DNA of 28,759 bases from an uncultured Zetaproteobacteria bacterium (GTDB lineage Bacteria; Pseudomonadota; Zetaproteobacteria; Mariprofundales; Mariprofundaceae): positions 1 through 28,759 of the forward strand of contig CAJXNE010000003.1 of assembly GCA_913056285.1 (NCBI GenBank). Direction: 5' to 3'. The translations under genes and the position numbers were made by a program. The notes beneath the pieces were generated by a model. That model searched no databases and was not told where the DNA came from. It saw only the letters and a program-made list of their open reading frames with translations. Shown here in pieces: positions 1 to 8,500 of this stretch. Numbering within the stretch: position 1 is the stretch's first letter; each line of letters starts with the position of its first letter.

Positions 1-198
1 GATGAGTTTGAAAGCTCATCGCTCTCTATTTTTCTCTACTACTTTAGTCAAAGCAAAGTCTGGGAAGAGTATCTTCAGGTGCGTCAGGAGGTGAATCTAC
101 AGATCATGGATGCGTTGGCTGATCTTGGCCTGGCGTTCGCCTTCCCGAGTTTGACCCTCTATCCGGCGCCTGAACAGATCAGCCCTGAGACGTCGTGA
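1..198 (+). CDS. MscS-family mechanosensitive channel, C-terminal fragment
   Basis: The window opens inside this gene; 65 codons are visible and end at a TGA (196-198). The residues FESSSLSIFLYYF followed by WEEYLQVRQEVNLQIMDAL and a closing FPSLTLY match the alpha/beta C-terminal cytoplasmic domain of MscS-type small-conductance channels, where the last strand forms the beta-barrel at the base of the vestibule. The family releases solutes through the inner membrane on hypo-osmotic shock. The pore and transmembrane part lie outside the window, so the subfamily cannot be assigned. The stop overlaps the GTG start of the next gene by 4 bp (GTGA), so the two are probably translationally coupled. 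The family call is from pattern recognition. Confidence 0.75.
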   Translation, partial: DEFESSSLSIFLYYFSQSKVWEEYLQVRQEVNLQIMDALADLGLAFAFPSLTLYPAPEQISPETS

Positions 199-1079
199 GC
201 AGCGCCGATCCCGGCAGTTTTCAGCGTTATGCGCTGCATGGCCGAACGTTTTATGTGAAGCGCGATGATCTGCTCGATCCGTTGTTAAGTGGTAATAAAT
301 ATTGGAAGCTTTATACACTTTTGCATACGCCATCTGAAAGCTATCAGCGCATCGTCTCGTATGGTGGAAGTCAATCGAATGCGATGCTCGCGATTGCAGC
401 ACTCTGTGCAAAAAAAGGTTGGCAGTTTCATTACTACTGCAAGCCGTTAGCGGCATATCTGAAAGAAGAACCAAGCGGTAACTTGAAGCTGGCGTTGGCG
501 TTGGATATGCATCTGCATACGTTGGAGCATGCACAGTATGCGACGGGCATTGCGGCGCTTGAGGCCGACAAGGATCAGGGTTGCTTGTTGATTCGGCAGG
601 GGGCAGCAGATCCGTTGGCGGCAGCAGGTATGCAGGCGTTGGCGAAAAACATCAAAGTTTGGCAAGGGCAGCAAAGCATTGAACGTTTACGCGTGGTGAC
701 CCCATCGGGTACGGGAACCACCGCCTATTATCTTGCCTGTGCGATGCCAGATGTGCAGGTGGTCACGACAGCAGTGGTGGGTGATGCGCACTACCTGCGT
801 GCGCAGATGCAGCAGTTGGGCGCGCTGCCAGATAATATCACGATGCTTGAAGCGGATAAAAAACGGCACTTTGCCAAACCTTACCGCGAATTATTGACGA
901 TGTATCATCAACTTCGAGAAGCGGGCATTGAATTTGATCTGATCTATGGTGCTTCGATGTGGTATACGCTGTTGCAACACTTGAATGTTATGGGTGATGA
1001 TACGCTGCTTTATCTGCACAGCGGCGGCCTATCGGGGAATCCAACGATGCTTGAGCGCTATCAGCGCAAAGGGTGGTGA
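195..1079 (+). CDS. PLP-dependent ACC deaminase / D-cysteine desulfhydrase-like protein
   Basis: A 294-residue fold-type II PLP enzyme. SGNKYWKL places the Schiff-base lysine at K35, and SYGGSQSNAM is the asparagine loop that contacts the cofactor. The SGTGTTAYYLA segment (about residue 170) is the glycine-rich phosphate-binding loop. These motifs match the 1-aminocyclopropane-1-carboxylate deaminase / D-cysteine desulfhydrase family, which releases ammonia plus 2-oxobutyrate, or pyruvate plus sulfide. The length is slightly under the usual 320-340 residues. The GTG start overlaps the stop of the MscS gene and I see no better downstream start. Which substrate is used cannot be read from the sequence; many members are annotated only as 'pyridoxal-phosphate dependent enzyme'. 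Confidence 0.82.
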   Translation: MSSADPGSFQRYALHGRTFYVKRDDLLDPLLSGNKYWKLYTLLHTPSESYQRIVSYGGSQSNAMLAIAALCAKKGWQFHYYCKPLAAYLKEEPSGNLKLALALDMHLHTLEHAQYATGIAALEADKDQGCLLIRQGAADPLAAAGMQALAKNIKVWQGQQSIERLRVVTPSGTGTTAYYLACAMPDVQVVTTAVVGDAHYLRAQMQQLGALPDNITMLEADKKRHFAKPYRELLTMYHQLREAGIEFDLIYGASMWYTLLQHLNVMGDDTLLYLHSGGLSGNPTMLERYQRKGW

Positions 1080-1157
1080 TGGCTCGGACAGATGAAGGAG
1101 ACACCGGGGCGCTCCTACATGGCACTATTCCTGCTCTAGTTAGCTGAAGGAGTCGTC

Positions 1158-3071
1158 ATGCCCAATCAGCAAAATGAAGCAACGGATTTGAAACATAAGG
1201 CACTGATGCAGCAGTTGGAACAGTGCCCCGGTGGCAGTTTTGCCGCCATGCTTGTCTCTGCATCGGTATTGCGTGATATCGATATCAAAAAAGCCATGCG
1301 GGTGCAGCAGAAGCTGGGCGAGTCCAAATTGCTATCTACTATTTTTGTTGAACTGGGGATGCTTACTGAAGATGAGCACCGCCGCCTGATTCGCAAACAT
1401 GGCCGGAGCTTTCGCATTGGCGAACTGATCTGTGAGCTGGGTTATATTTCACTGCCGCAACTGCAACAAGCCGAGCATGCATTGACTTCATCACCCGGCA
1501 AGCGGATGGGCGAAGTGATTCGTGAACTCGGTCTGATCGATGACCGGCAATTGGCACAGGCACTGTCCGAGCAGCTGGATTTGCCGCTGATTCATCTGGA
1601 TCTGGATACCGCCGATCATGATTTATTGCGCCAGTTTCCAGTAAAATTCATGAAAATGAATCTGACCGTTCCCTATGAGGCTAGCGATAGCAAGGTTTCA
1701 GTGGCCACAGCCAATCCCTTGAATAATCCAGCGATTGAGGAAATAGAACGCCAGCTCAGGAAAACTGCGGTCATTGCCATTGCCGCTGAAAGCGCCTTGT
1801 TATCCCTGCTTGGAAAACTTGCCACCGCCAGCGGCAAAAGCGGAGACCAACACGATCAGGTCGCTGAGGTGGTCGATAGTATTCTATTAACCGCCATCCG
1901 GGATCATGCCAGTGATATTCATATTGAGCCGATGGATAAAGTCACCCGCATTCGCTTGCGGCTGGACGGCGTATTGATTCACAAAATGGATTTACCGCCA
2001 GAGCTGGCGCAGCGCGTGATTGCGCGCCTGAAAGTATTGGCTGAAATGGATATTTCCGATACCCGCCGCCATCAGGATGGCCGGTTTACGCGGGAAATCA
2101 GCCATGCCCTGGTCGATTTCCGCGTTTCCACCTATGTCACCCTGTTTGGTGAAAACATGGTGATGCGCTTGCTGCAAAGCTCCGGTGGCCTGAAAAATAT
2201 CGAACAGATCAGTATGAGTCGCGGATTACTGGAGCGTTTTAAACATGAAGCGCTGGATGTACCGACCGGCGTTATTCTGATTACCGGGCCAACCGGTTCG
2301 GGTAAAACCACCACCCTGTATGCTGCCATTGACTATCTGAACCGGCCCACCAGCAAAATCATAACGGTGGAGGATCCAGTCGAATATATCGTGCCGGGCA
2401 TCATCCAGTGTTCGGTGGATAATATCGCCGGACGCACCTTTGATGAATCCCTGAAAGCCGTACTGCGACAGGATCCGGATATTATCGTCATGGGCGAGGT
2501 GCGTGACAGAAAATCCGCTCAGGTAGCGGTGCAAGCGGCCCTGACCGGCCACAAGGTGCTGACAACATTTCATACCGAAGATTCCATTGGCGGCTTGCTA
2601 CGCCTGATTGATATGGGCATCGAAACATTCCTGATTTCATCGACGGTTGTCAGTATTCTGGCTCAGCGCCTGATTCGCACCATCTGCCCCGACTGCCGGC
2701 AGGCTTATATGCCCAATAAGCGCATTGCCAACCTGATCGGCATTGATGATAACACCCTGCGCAACCATACGTTTTATCGCGGCACCGGCTGCGGCACTTG
2801 CTATGGCACCGGCTATCATGGCCGCACTGCCTTGCATGAATTACTGGTGCTCAATGAAGATGTCCGCGAAGCGATTCTGGAGCGCAAAACATCACAGGAA
2901 GTACGCCAGATCAGTTGTGAAAGTACCGAATTACTATCCCTGATGGAGGATGGTATGTATAAGGTTCTGCAAGGATTTACTACGGTTGAAGAAGTTTATC
3001 GTATTGCACCGCGCTCGCCCTCGAACCGAAGTGTGGAAGATATTTTCAAACTGATGGGGGACGAAATATGA
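1158..3071 (+). CDS. GspE/PilB/MshE-type secretion ATPase with MshEN-like N-domain
   Basis: A 637-residue hexameric ATPase of the type II secretion / type IV pilus assembly family. Walker A is GPTGSGKTT at about 377-385 (K383), followed by the Asp and His boxes and a Walker B region near LRQDPDIIVMGEVRD. A four-cysteine zinc module is present as C510-PD-C513 and C545-GT-C548. The N-terminal third has tandem RxGxxxxxxG-x6-L units, starting at R86 and R116, that resemble the MshEN cyclic-di-GMP binding motif. No pilin, PilC or secretin gene is nearby, so the machine it powers is unknown. A good Shine-Dalgarno (AAGGAG, 1147-1152) supports the ATG. The stop overlaps the HDOD gene by 4 bp, which suggests joint expression. 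Confidence 0.9.
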   Translation: MPNQQNEATDLKHKALMQQLEQCPGGSFAAMLVSASVLRDIDIKKAMRVQQKLGESKLLSTIFVELGMLTEDEHRRLIRKHGRSFRIGELICELGYISLPQLQQAEHALTSSPGKRMGEVIRELGLIDDRQLAQALSEQLDLPLIHLDLDTADHDLLRQFPVKFMKMNLTVPYEASDSKVSVATANPLNNPAIEEIERQLRKTAVIAIAAESALLSLLGKLATASGKSGDQHDQVAEVVDSILLTAIRDHASDIHIEPMDKVTRIRLRLDGVLIHKMDLPPELAQRVIARLKVLAEMDISDTRRHQDGRFTREISHALVDFRVSTYVTLFGENMVMRLLQSSGGLKNIEQISMSRGLLERFKHEALDVPTGVILITGPTGSGKTTTLYAAIDYLNRPTSKIITVEDPVEYIVPGIIQCSVDNIAGRTFDESLKAVLRQDPDIIVMGEVRDRKSAQVAVQAALTGHKVLTTFHTEDSIGGLLRLIDMGIETFLISSTVVSILAQRLIRTICPDCRQAYMPNKRIANLIGIDDNTLRNHTFYRGTGCGTCYGTGYHGRTALHELLVLNEDVREAILERKTSQEVRQISCESTELLSLMEDGMYKVLQGFTTVEEVYRIAPRSPSNRSVEDIFKLMGDEI

Positions 3072-3922
3072 ACAACGATGCACATGCTATTGCTGAGGAA
3101 ATCCGTTGCCGTTTCCGCGATGGCGATGCGCGCCTGCCTGTTTTACCCGAGGCTGTGATTGAAGTGCGCAAAATCGTCCGGGATGAGCAGAAAGGCGCTG
3201 CAGATATTGCCCGCGTGATTGCCAAAGATACGACGTTTTCCACCACGGTATTGCGCATTGCCAATAGTGCCCGCTTTAAAAGTGGTAGCCATGAGATCCG
3301 CAACCTGCCCATGGCGATTCAGCGTCTTGGCGGGCGCAGAACGCTGCAGTTAATGACAGCTATTTCTTCGCAATTGCATCTGGCTGTCAAAGACAAGGCA
3401 TTGCAAACACTGCTGCGTGAAAGTGCGCAATACTCCCTGCTGGTGTCAGTGGCAGCTCAGCATCTGGCCAAGCTGATCGGCGGTGTTGATCCGGAAGAGG
3501 CGTTTATGGGTGGTATGCTGTTTGATGTCGGCGTGGCTGCCATTATTTGCGCCGTGCCTGATGAAATCGCCGCGTGTGGAAGTCAGCAAAGTCACAAGAT
3601 TTTACGCCAGTTACACCGTGAAATGGGCGGTAGGCTGCTCACCTATTGGGAAATGCCGGATCCGTTTATTGCTCTGGCTTCGCATCATGGCGTTGAAGCG
3701 GATGATCGACCGCGCGAAAACCTGATTGATGTGATTGATTCAGTGCAGTTTCTGCTTGCCGGTAACAATCATATGCCACCCTTTGATGATATACCCGAAG
3801 GCGTCGATGCATGGCACTATCCACCGATGCAACGCCTCGGTCTGAATGAAACACATTTGGCTGCAGTCGAAGTGGAACTGGAAGACGGTTTTGAAGAAAT
3901 GCAGGGAATTTTCAAATACTGA
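3068..3922 (+). CDS. HDOD-domain signalling protein
   Basis: A 284-residue protein. Residues about 20-220 form an HDOD domain, a relative of HD phosphohydrolases used in bacterial signalling and usually thought non-catalytic. Recognisable parts are LPVLPEAVIEV at the start, the helix with VLRIANSARF, the NLPMAIQRLGG motif and a later LASHHGVEADDRP. The usual GLLHDIG motif reads GMLFDVG here, so the metal-binding His is Phe and the domain should be a protein-interaction module rather than an enzyme. The ATG overlaps the stop of the ATPase gene (ATGA, 3068-3071), so the protein probably works with, or controls, that ATPase. That link is inference from gene order. Confidence 0.85.
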   Translation: MNNDAHAIAEEIRCRFRDGDARLPVLPEAVIEVRKIVRDEQKGAADIARVIAKDTTFSTTVLRIANSARFKSGSHEIRNLPMAIQRLGGRRTLQLMTAISSQLHLAVKDKALQTLLRESAQYSLLVSVAAQHLAKLIGGVDPEEAFMGGMLFDVGVAAIICAVPDEIAACGSQQSHKILRQLHREMGGRLLTYWEMPDPFIALASHHGVEADDRPRENLIDVIDSVQFLLAGNNHMPPFDDIPEGVDAWHYPPMQRLGLNETHLAAVEVELEDGFEEMQGIFKY

Positions 3923-4064
3923 ATGCCCCTGTTCCGGAACATTACCCAATAGATTGTTTAATACGCCCTTGCGTGTTTGATTTGGCAGCCAGTCCATGGG
4001 CTGCACGGAAGTACTGATTTAATTACCACTTCCTAACCCAGCATAGCCGGAACCAAAAACCTTT

Positions 4065-4152
4065 AGCCACGAATGAGCACGAATTTTAGAAACGGACAGA
4101 TGCAGACGGGTTTTTCATTCGTGTCAATTCGTGTAATTCGTGGCTTTTTTTG
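4065..4152. repeat. ATTCGTG inverted repeat followed by a run of T
   Basis: AGCCACGAAT at 4065-4074 is perfectly inverted as ATTCGTGGCT at 4136-4145. The left arm has two CACGAAT units and the right arm three ATTCGTG units spaced about 9-10 bp apart. Seven T residues follow the right arm, so on the + strand this could act as an intrinsic terminator for the ATPase-HDOD pair, although the loop of about 60 bases is long for that. Similar CACGAATT-rich palindromic spacers occur in other proteobacterial genomes to my recollection; I have not searched for copies. Confidence 0.55.
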
Positions 4153-4205
4153 ACTTTTAAAAATATTCCATGAATCTATTCTTCCTGTTTTATCTTTATT
4201 ATTCG

Positions 4206-4228
4206 TACCTTTGTGTCTTCGTGGTAAA
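4206..4228 (-). repeat. Copy of a dispersed TTTACC..AAGGTA-type sequence
   Basis: Read on the - strand this is TTTACCACGAAGACACAAAG followed by GTA. It resembles the segment at 21709-21732 upstream of the aldolase gene (TTTACCGCAAAAGCCGCG, then AAGGTA), with the same ends and an alternating purine/C core, and one base of length difference. Two intergenic copies in one window suggest a small dispersed repeat. No open reading frame is associated with it. Confidence 0.35.
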
Positions 4229-4267
4229 GTATCTTTTGCTGTTGCATTAGATTTTATTGGTAAGGGA

Positions 4268-6172
4268 CTATGGTAATCGCGGTGTTTGATATGCCTGTAA
4301 ACGGTGCGCAAGATCAAGTGGTTTTTCTGTTAAAATGCCGGCGCGCCTATGCATATCCACCACCAGACTGGTCAGCGTAAAGTCGGCTTTCTTTTGCCTG
4401 AGCTGCAACAAGTTCTGTTCAGCTATGCCAAGTCCCTGATTGATTGCTTTTTGTAACCAAAGCAGAGCCTGATCCCTGTCAGCTGGCACGCCACGTCCCT
4501 GCGCAAGCATATAGGCCAATGTATTTTGAGCCGGGGCAAATCCCTGACTGGCTGCCTGGCGATACCAGTGCACGGCTTGTCCATCTTGTTGCGCCATGCC
4601 TTCACCTTTACGGTACAGGTTGGCAAGATTGAATTGGGCCGGAGCATAGCCGTTGCCAGCGGCTTTTTTGTACCATTGCACAGCTTGCTGCATATTGACG
4701 TCAGCGCCCTGTCCCTGTTGATACATCGAGGCAATATTATTTTGCGCCTCCACATTACCGTTGTTAGCGGTGCGTTTGAACAATGCAAAAGCCTTGCTGA
4801 AATCACCCTTGCGGTAATAGAGCACTGCAAGATTATATATTGCATCTGCGTTACCCGCATCGGCTGCCAGCGCATACCAGCGCATGGCTGCATCCGGGTT
4901 GGAGATGACACCGCGTCCAATATCATTCAACAAGCCCAGTAATAACGTGGCATGCACATTGCCACTGGCCTGAGCTTTTTCCAGCCAGGCTGCACCGCTT
5001 TCTTCATTCTGCATGATGCCAATGCCGCGCACATACATCAGTCCCAGATTATATTGGGCCAGCGCATCATCTTCAGCGGCCTGCTTGAACCATTTCCGGG
5101 CGGCGCGTAAATCCTTCTGAACACCCCGGCCAAGCGCCAACATCACAGCCAGATTATTCTGTGCATCGGCCTCTCCACTTTGAGCGGCCTTATCCAGCCA
5201 TACGACAGCCAGTTTGTCCTGTTGTTTTGAGGCCAATAAAATCCCCAGATTGGCTTGCGCCCCGCTCTCACCGCTTTCCGCAGCTTTTTTCAACCAATGG
5301 CTGGCTTCATTGAGATTACGCTTTACACCTTGTCCGATCGCATAAAGCGCCCCTATTTTAGCAGCGGCCTGCATCTGGCCCTGCCCGGCGGCTTTAAGGT
5401 ATAAACCCGCAGCTTCTTTTAATGTCGCCGGAGAGTGCCGGTGCAACAGCAGTTCGGCCAAATGGAATTGTGCACCGGCATTGCCACTAGCCGCACTTTG
5501 CCGCAGCCATTGCTCGGCTTTATTCGTGTCAGTTTGTAACCCCTGGCCTTGTTCATACAAGCGCGCCAACAGAAACTGGGCTGCCGGGTCGCCGGATTTA
5601 GCTTTGGCATTGATATGGTTCAGCAATTGCTGCAAATACGATTTAGCTTCCGTGTTTCCAGATTGCGATGCTTTGACCGCCCAGTCCAGTGCATCGGCAG
5701 GACTCTTCTTAATACCCCGGCCTTCTGCATACATCATGGACAGGTGTAATTGCGCCCCGGCATGATCAGCCTGCGCAGCCTGACGATACAATTTAAATGC
5801 AGTTGCGGGGTCTGCGGCATCTACGCCCCGGCCATGTTCCAGCATGCCAGCCAGTTGATATTGCGCTTCGTGATGATGTTGCGCCGCCGCCAGCTTGAGC
5901 CAGCGCACCGCCTGAATGTCATCGCGCTTCACGCCCTTGCCGTCGCGATAGAGCATGGCAAACAGGTATTGCGCCTGTTTGTCACCTTTTTTAGCGGCCA
6001 GGTGAAACCATTTGGCTGCGGCATCAAAATCACCCTGTTGTGATGCTGTTTTGCCAAGCGCCAGTCCATCGGCGTTGATATCACCGTAATCCGGCGTCGA
6101 AATCAGCATATACAGGGCGCCGCCTACGGCCAGAATGACCAATAGTAGTGCAGTGCGTAGATGTTTAGACAT
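4268..6172 (-). CDS. Membrane-anchored Sel1-repeat (SLR) protein
   Basis: A 634-residue protein. One N-terminal hydrophobic segment (LRTALLLVILAVGGALYMLI, residues 5-24) should anchor it in the inner membrane with the rest exposed. Roughly 14-15 Sel1-like repeats of about 36 residues follow, with the hallmark pattern A..G...AQ..L...Y..G.GV..D...A..W...AA. Such repeats form an alpha-solenoid for protein-protein contacts, as in bacterial scaffold, signalling and cell-envelope proteins. The gene begins 27 bp after ubiD and is the last gene of the HATPase-STAS-ubiD operon. Its binding partner cannot be predicted from sequence. The long repeat array makes assembly errors or copy-number variation possible, though I see no frame break. 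Confidence 0.88.
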   Translation of the reverse strand: MSKHLRTALLLVILAVGGALYMLISTPDYGDINADGLALGKTASQQGDFDAAAKWFHLAAKKGDKQAQYLFAMLYRDGKGVKRDDIQAVRWLKLAAAQHHHEAQYQLAGMLEHGRGVDAADPATAFKLYRQAAQADHAGAQLHLSMMYAEGRGIKKSPADALDWAVKASQSGNTEAKSYLQQLLNHINAKAKSGDPAAQFLLARLYEQGQGLQTDTNKAEQWLRQSAASGNAGAQFHLAELLLHRHSPATLKEAAGLYLKAAGQGQMQAAAKIGALYAIGQGVKRNLNEASHWLKKAAESGESGAQANLGILLASKQQDKLAVVWLDKAAQSGEADAQNNLAVMLALGRGVQKDLRAARKWFKQAAEDDALAQYNLGLMYVRGIGIMQNEESGAAWLEKAQASGNVHATLLLGLLNDIGRGVISNPDAAMRWYALAADAGNADAIYNLAVLYYRKGDFSKAFALFKRTANNGNVEAQNNIASMYQQGQGADVNMQQAVQWYKKAAGNGYAPAQFNLANLYRKGEGMAQQDGQAVHWYRQAASQGFAPAQNTLAYMLAQGRGVPADRDQALLWLQKAINQGLGIAEQNLLQLRQKKADFTLTSLVVDMHRRAGILTEKPLDLAHRLQAYQTPRLP

Positions 6173-6199
6173 GGCCTGTTCGGGGTGCTGCCGGGAGGC

Positions 6200-7660
6200 T
6201 CACAGTTCGAGTTCCTGCCAGATCGCGTCAATGCGCGTTTTCACCTCGGTATCCATTGTAATCGGACGGCCCCATTCGCGCGTGGTTTCTGCCTCCCATT
6301 TGTTGGTGGCATCAATGCCGACTTTCGATCCGAGTCCGGCGACAGGCGATGCGAAATCCAGATAATCAATGGGCGTACTTTCCGCCATGGTGAAATCGCG
6401 AGCCGGATCGCAACGTGTGGATATGGCCCAGATGACCTCTTTCCAGTCACGGCAATCAATATCCTCATCTACCACGATAATATATTTGGTATACATAAAC
6501 TGCCGTAAATACGACCAGATACCGAACATCACGCGTTTGGCATGGCCGGCATAGCCCTTGCGGATCGAGACCACGGCAACGCGATACGAGCAGCCTTCCA
6601 TTGGCAAATAGAAATCGACAATCTCGGGGAATTGTTTTTGCAGAATCGGCACGAATACTTCATTAAATGCCAGCCCCAGCACGGCGGGCTCATCCGGCGG
6701 CTTCCCCGTATGGGTAGAATGATATATCGCGTCCATGCGCATACTCATCGTTTCGACTGTAAAGACGGGAAACATTTCAGTTTCATTGTAATAACCGGTG
6801 TGGTCACCGAACGGGCCTTCTTCGGCATATTCATTCAGCGATACATGCCCTTCGAGCACGATTTCAGCCGAAGCCGGCACTTGAAGCGGCACCGACAAGC
6901 AATCGCACAGGACAGTCTTTTTGCCGCGCAGCAGGCCGGCAAACTGATATTCTGACAAGGTATCGGGAATCGGCGTGACAGCGGCCAGTATGGTGGCCGG
7001 ATCAGCCCCGATCACCACTGCGCACGGGAATGATTGGGCTCCGGCTTTCTTTGCTTCCAGATGATCCTGCGCGCCACCGCGATGCTTAAGCCAGCGCATG
7101 ATGAGCTTGTTTTTGCCAATTTTCTGTTGCCGGTAAATGCCGATATTCTGGCGATCTTTGTTGGGCCCGCGCGTGACCACCAACCCCCAGGTCAGCAGTG
7201 GTGCGGCATCATCCGGCCAGCAGGTTTGAATGGGGAGTCGATCCAGATCGATTTCTTCGCCTTGAAGAACCACTTGTTGCCAGTCCGCTTTTTTGACCCG
7301 TTTGGGCTGCATATGCATGACTTTTTTTAATACCGGGAATTTATCCCATGCATCTTTGATGCCTTTGGGCGGTTCGGGCTCTTTCAGATAAGCCAGCAAT
7401 TCACCGATAGCGCGCAGTTCGGATGCGGATTCTCTACCCATGCCCAGCGCAATACGTTCGGCTGTGCCAAACAGGTTGGTCAGCACCGGCATGTCGGAGT
7501 CTTTCACATTCTCAAACAGCAGGGCAGGGCCGCCAGCACGCAGTACGCGATCAGAAACTTCGGTGATTTCCAGCTCGCTGCTGATTTCGGTTTTGATACG
7601 TTTTAATAATCCCCTGTGTTCCAGATCAGCGACAAAGGCGCGCAGATCAGCGTAACTCAT
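6200..7660 (-). CDS. ubiD: UbiD, 3-octaprenyl-4-hydroxybenzoate decarboxylase
   Basis: A 486-residue member of the UbiD family, close to the usual length of about 490. The family decarboxylates the 4-hydroxybenzoate-derived intermediate of ubiquinone synthesis, using prenylated FMN made by UbiX. Family segments are visible: SFPCAVVIGADPATILAA, PIPDTLSEYQFAGLLRG, the EIVLEGHV strand and EEGPFGDHTGYY with the conserved acid and His, then VVDEDIDCRDWKEVIWA near the C-terminus. No UbiX gene is in the window. The ATG overlaps the stop of the STAS gene by 4 bp, so a housekeeping quinone gene is read from a signalling operon. A related aromatic-acid decarboxylase role is possible but less likely given the close fit to UbiD. 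Confidence 0.93.
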   Translation of the reverse strand: MSYADLRAFVADLEHRGLLKRIKTEISSELEITEVSDRVLRAGGPALLFENVKDSDMPVLTNLFGTAERIALGMGRESASELRAIGELLAYLKEPEPPKGIKDAWDKFPVLKKVMHMQPKRVKKADWQQVVLQGEEIDLDRLPIQTCWPDDAAPLLTWGLVVTRGPNKDRQNIGIYRQQKIGKNKLIMRWLKHRGGAQDHLEAKKAGAQSFPCAVVIGADPATILAAVTPIPDTLSEYQFAGLLRGKKTVLCDCLSVPLQVPASAEIVLEGHVSLNEYAEEGPFGDHTGYYNETEMFPVFTVETMSMRMDAIYHSTHTGKPPDEPAVLGLAFNEVFVPILQKQFPEIVDFYLPMEGCSYRVAVVSIRKGYAGHAKRVMFGIWSYLRQFMYTKYIIVVDEDIDCRDWKEVIWAISTRCDPARDFTMAESTPIDYLDFASPVAGLGSKVGIDATNKWEAETTREWGRPITMDTEVKTRIDAIWQELEL

Positions 7661-7986
7661 GCGGAGTCAGTCGCTATTTCAAAAACGGTATCCAGTTTGG
7701 CCAGTTCAAACACATCGCGCACATTTTCACTCAGGCCTGAAAGAATAAAATGGCCGCCAGTCAGGCGTGCCCACTGCAAGCCTTCCACCAGTGTGGCGAT
7801 GCCGGATGAATCCATGAAATCGACATGCTCCAGCGCCACGCGGATTTCTTTGGTGCTGGCGCTTAGCAGCGGTTTTAACTGTTCACGCAGTTGCGGCGAT
7901 GTCTGAATGGTCACATCGCCATGCACCCGAAGCAGGATATGGCTGGCATCGTTATCTTTTCGCTCGAATTTAAGCATGTCATTCAT
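7657..7986 (-). CDS. STAS-domain anti-sigma factor antagonist
   Basis: A small STAS-domain protein (about 109 residues) like SpoIIAA/RsbV. Its unphosphorylated form binds the partner anti-sigma kinase and frees the kinase's other target. The phospho-acceptor loop VDFMDSSGIATLVE is intact, with the conserved DSSG serine. I chose the ATG at 7986 because AGGTGG lies about 8 bases upstream and the start overlaps the HATPase stop by 8 bp; a GTG at 7998 is an in-frame alternative that adds four residues. The neighbouring HATPase gene is the expected partner. No PP2C phosphatase to reset it is visible in the window. Confidence 0.88.
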   Translation of the reverse strand: MNDMLKFERKDNDASHILLRVHGDVTIQTSPQLREQLKPLLSASTKEIRVALEHVDFMDSSGIATLVEGLQWARLTGGHFILSGLSENVRDVFELAKLDTVFEIATDSA

Positions 7987-8500
7987 TTTTTTTGCCACCT
8001 TTCAGTCGATCTGCATCACTAACAGTAAATATCAAACGCCACTGGTTGCCATCGTCGAGAACCTCATGCTCACATCTGTCTGATACCGAGCAAATCAGCC
8101 GCAGCCCCAAACCGCCAGGGCACAGATGTTTGGTATCCAGTGCATGGCTGACAATTTCAGCAATATCGCCGCTCCAGCCTACGGCGGCGTAATCTCTGAA
8201 GTCGAACACAAGTTCCTGTTTCCCATGTTCGCGAGTTTTAATGCTGGTGACAAACTCCACCCGGCCCGGTTTTCCGTGATAGGCATGGGCGGCAATATTG
8301 GCGAACAACTCGTCCACCGCAATGGCTACGCGATTGCTTTGCAATTCATCCATACCGGCGCGAGCAGTCATCACAGCCACCATAGAGCGCAACACATGGA
8401 TACAATCGCTCTTGCAGTTTAGCTGCAAGCATAACTTACCGACATGGCTGCTTTCGCAGTCGGTAAAGGAAACATCCTGTATGCATTCACTGGTACCCAT
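7979..8500 (-). CDS. RsbW-like HATPase serine kinase / anti-sigma factor
   Basis: A 173-residue protein with the HATPase_c fold of the GHKL family. The N-box is AVDELFANIAAHAY, a DFRDYA segment follows, and the G-box is PGGLGLRLI. This layout matches RsbW/SpoIIAB-type kinases that phosphorylate a STAS antagonist and otherwise sequester a sigma factor or another regulator. The STAS partner follows directly with overlapping coding. The start has GAGGTG about 3 bases ahead of the ATG. No sigma factor gene is nearby, so the regulated target is unknown; in several Gram-negative bacteria such pairs control diguanylate cyclases or biofilm switches rather than sigma factors. Confidence 0.85.
   Translation of the reverse strand: MGTSECIQDVSFTDCESSHVGKLCLQLNCKSDCIHVLRSMVAVMTARAGMDELQSNRVAIAVDELFANIAAHAYHGKPGRVEFVTSIKTREHGKQELVFDFRDYAAVGWSGDIAEIVSHALDTKHLCPGGLGLRLICSVSDRCEHEVLDDGNQWRLIFTVSDADRLKGGKKNE

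Larger units (their letters stand above)
3923..4267. other. Non-coding gap between convergent genes
   Basis: This stretch lies between the ends of the HDOD gene (+) and the Sel1-repeat gene (-), and I see no credible gene in it. It holds a 12-bp perfect palindrome (TGTTCCGGAACA, 3930-3941) and a hairpin with stem GCAGCC/GGCTGC (3985-3990 and 3999-4004). It also holds the ATTCGTG-type inverted repeat (4065-4145) and a second repeat-like segment (4206-4228), both listed separately. Confidence 0.7.

Noticed and set aside
3930..3941. Perfect palindrome TGTTCCGGAACA
   Set aside because: Short, without a loop or T-run, and lying after a stop codon; may be chance or a site for an unknown protein, with nothing else to support it.
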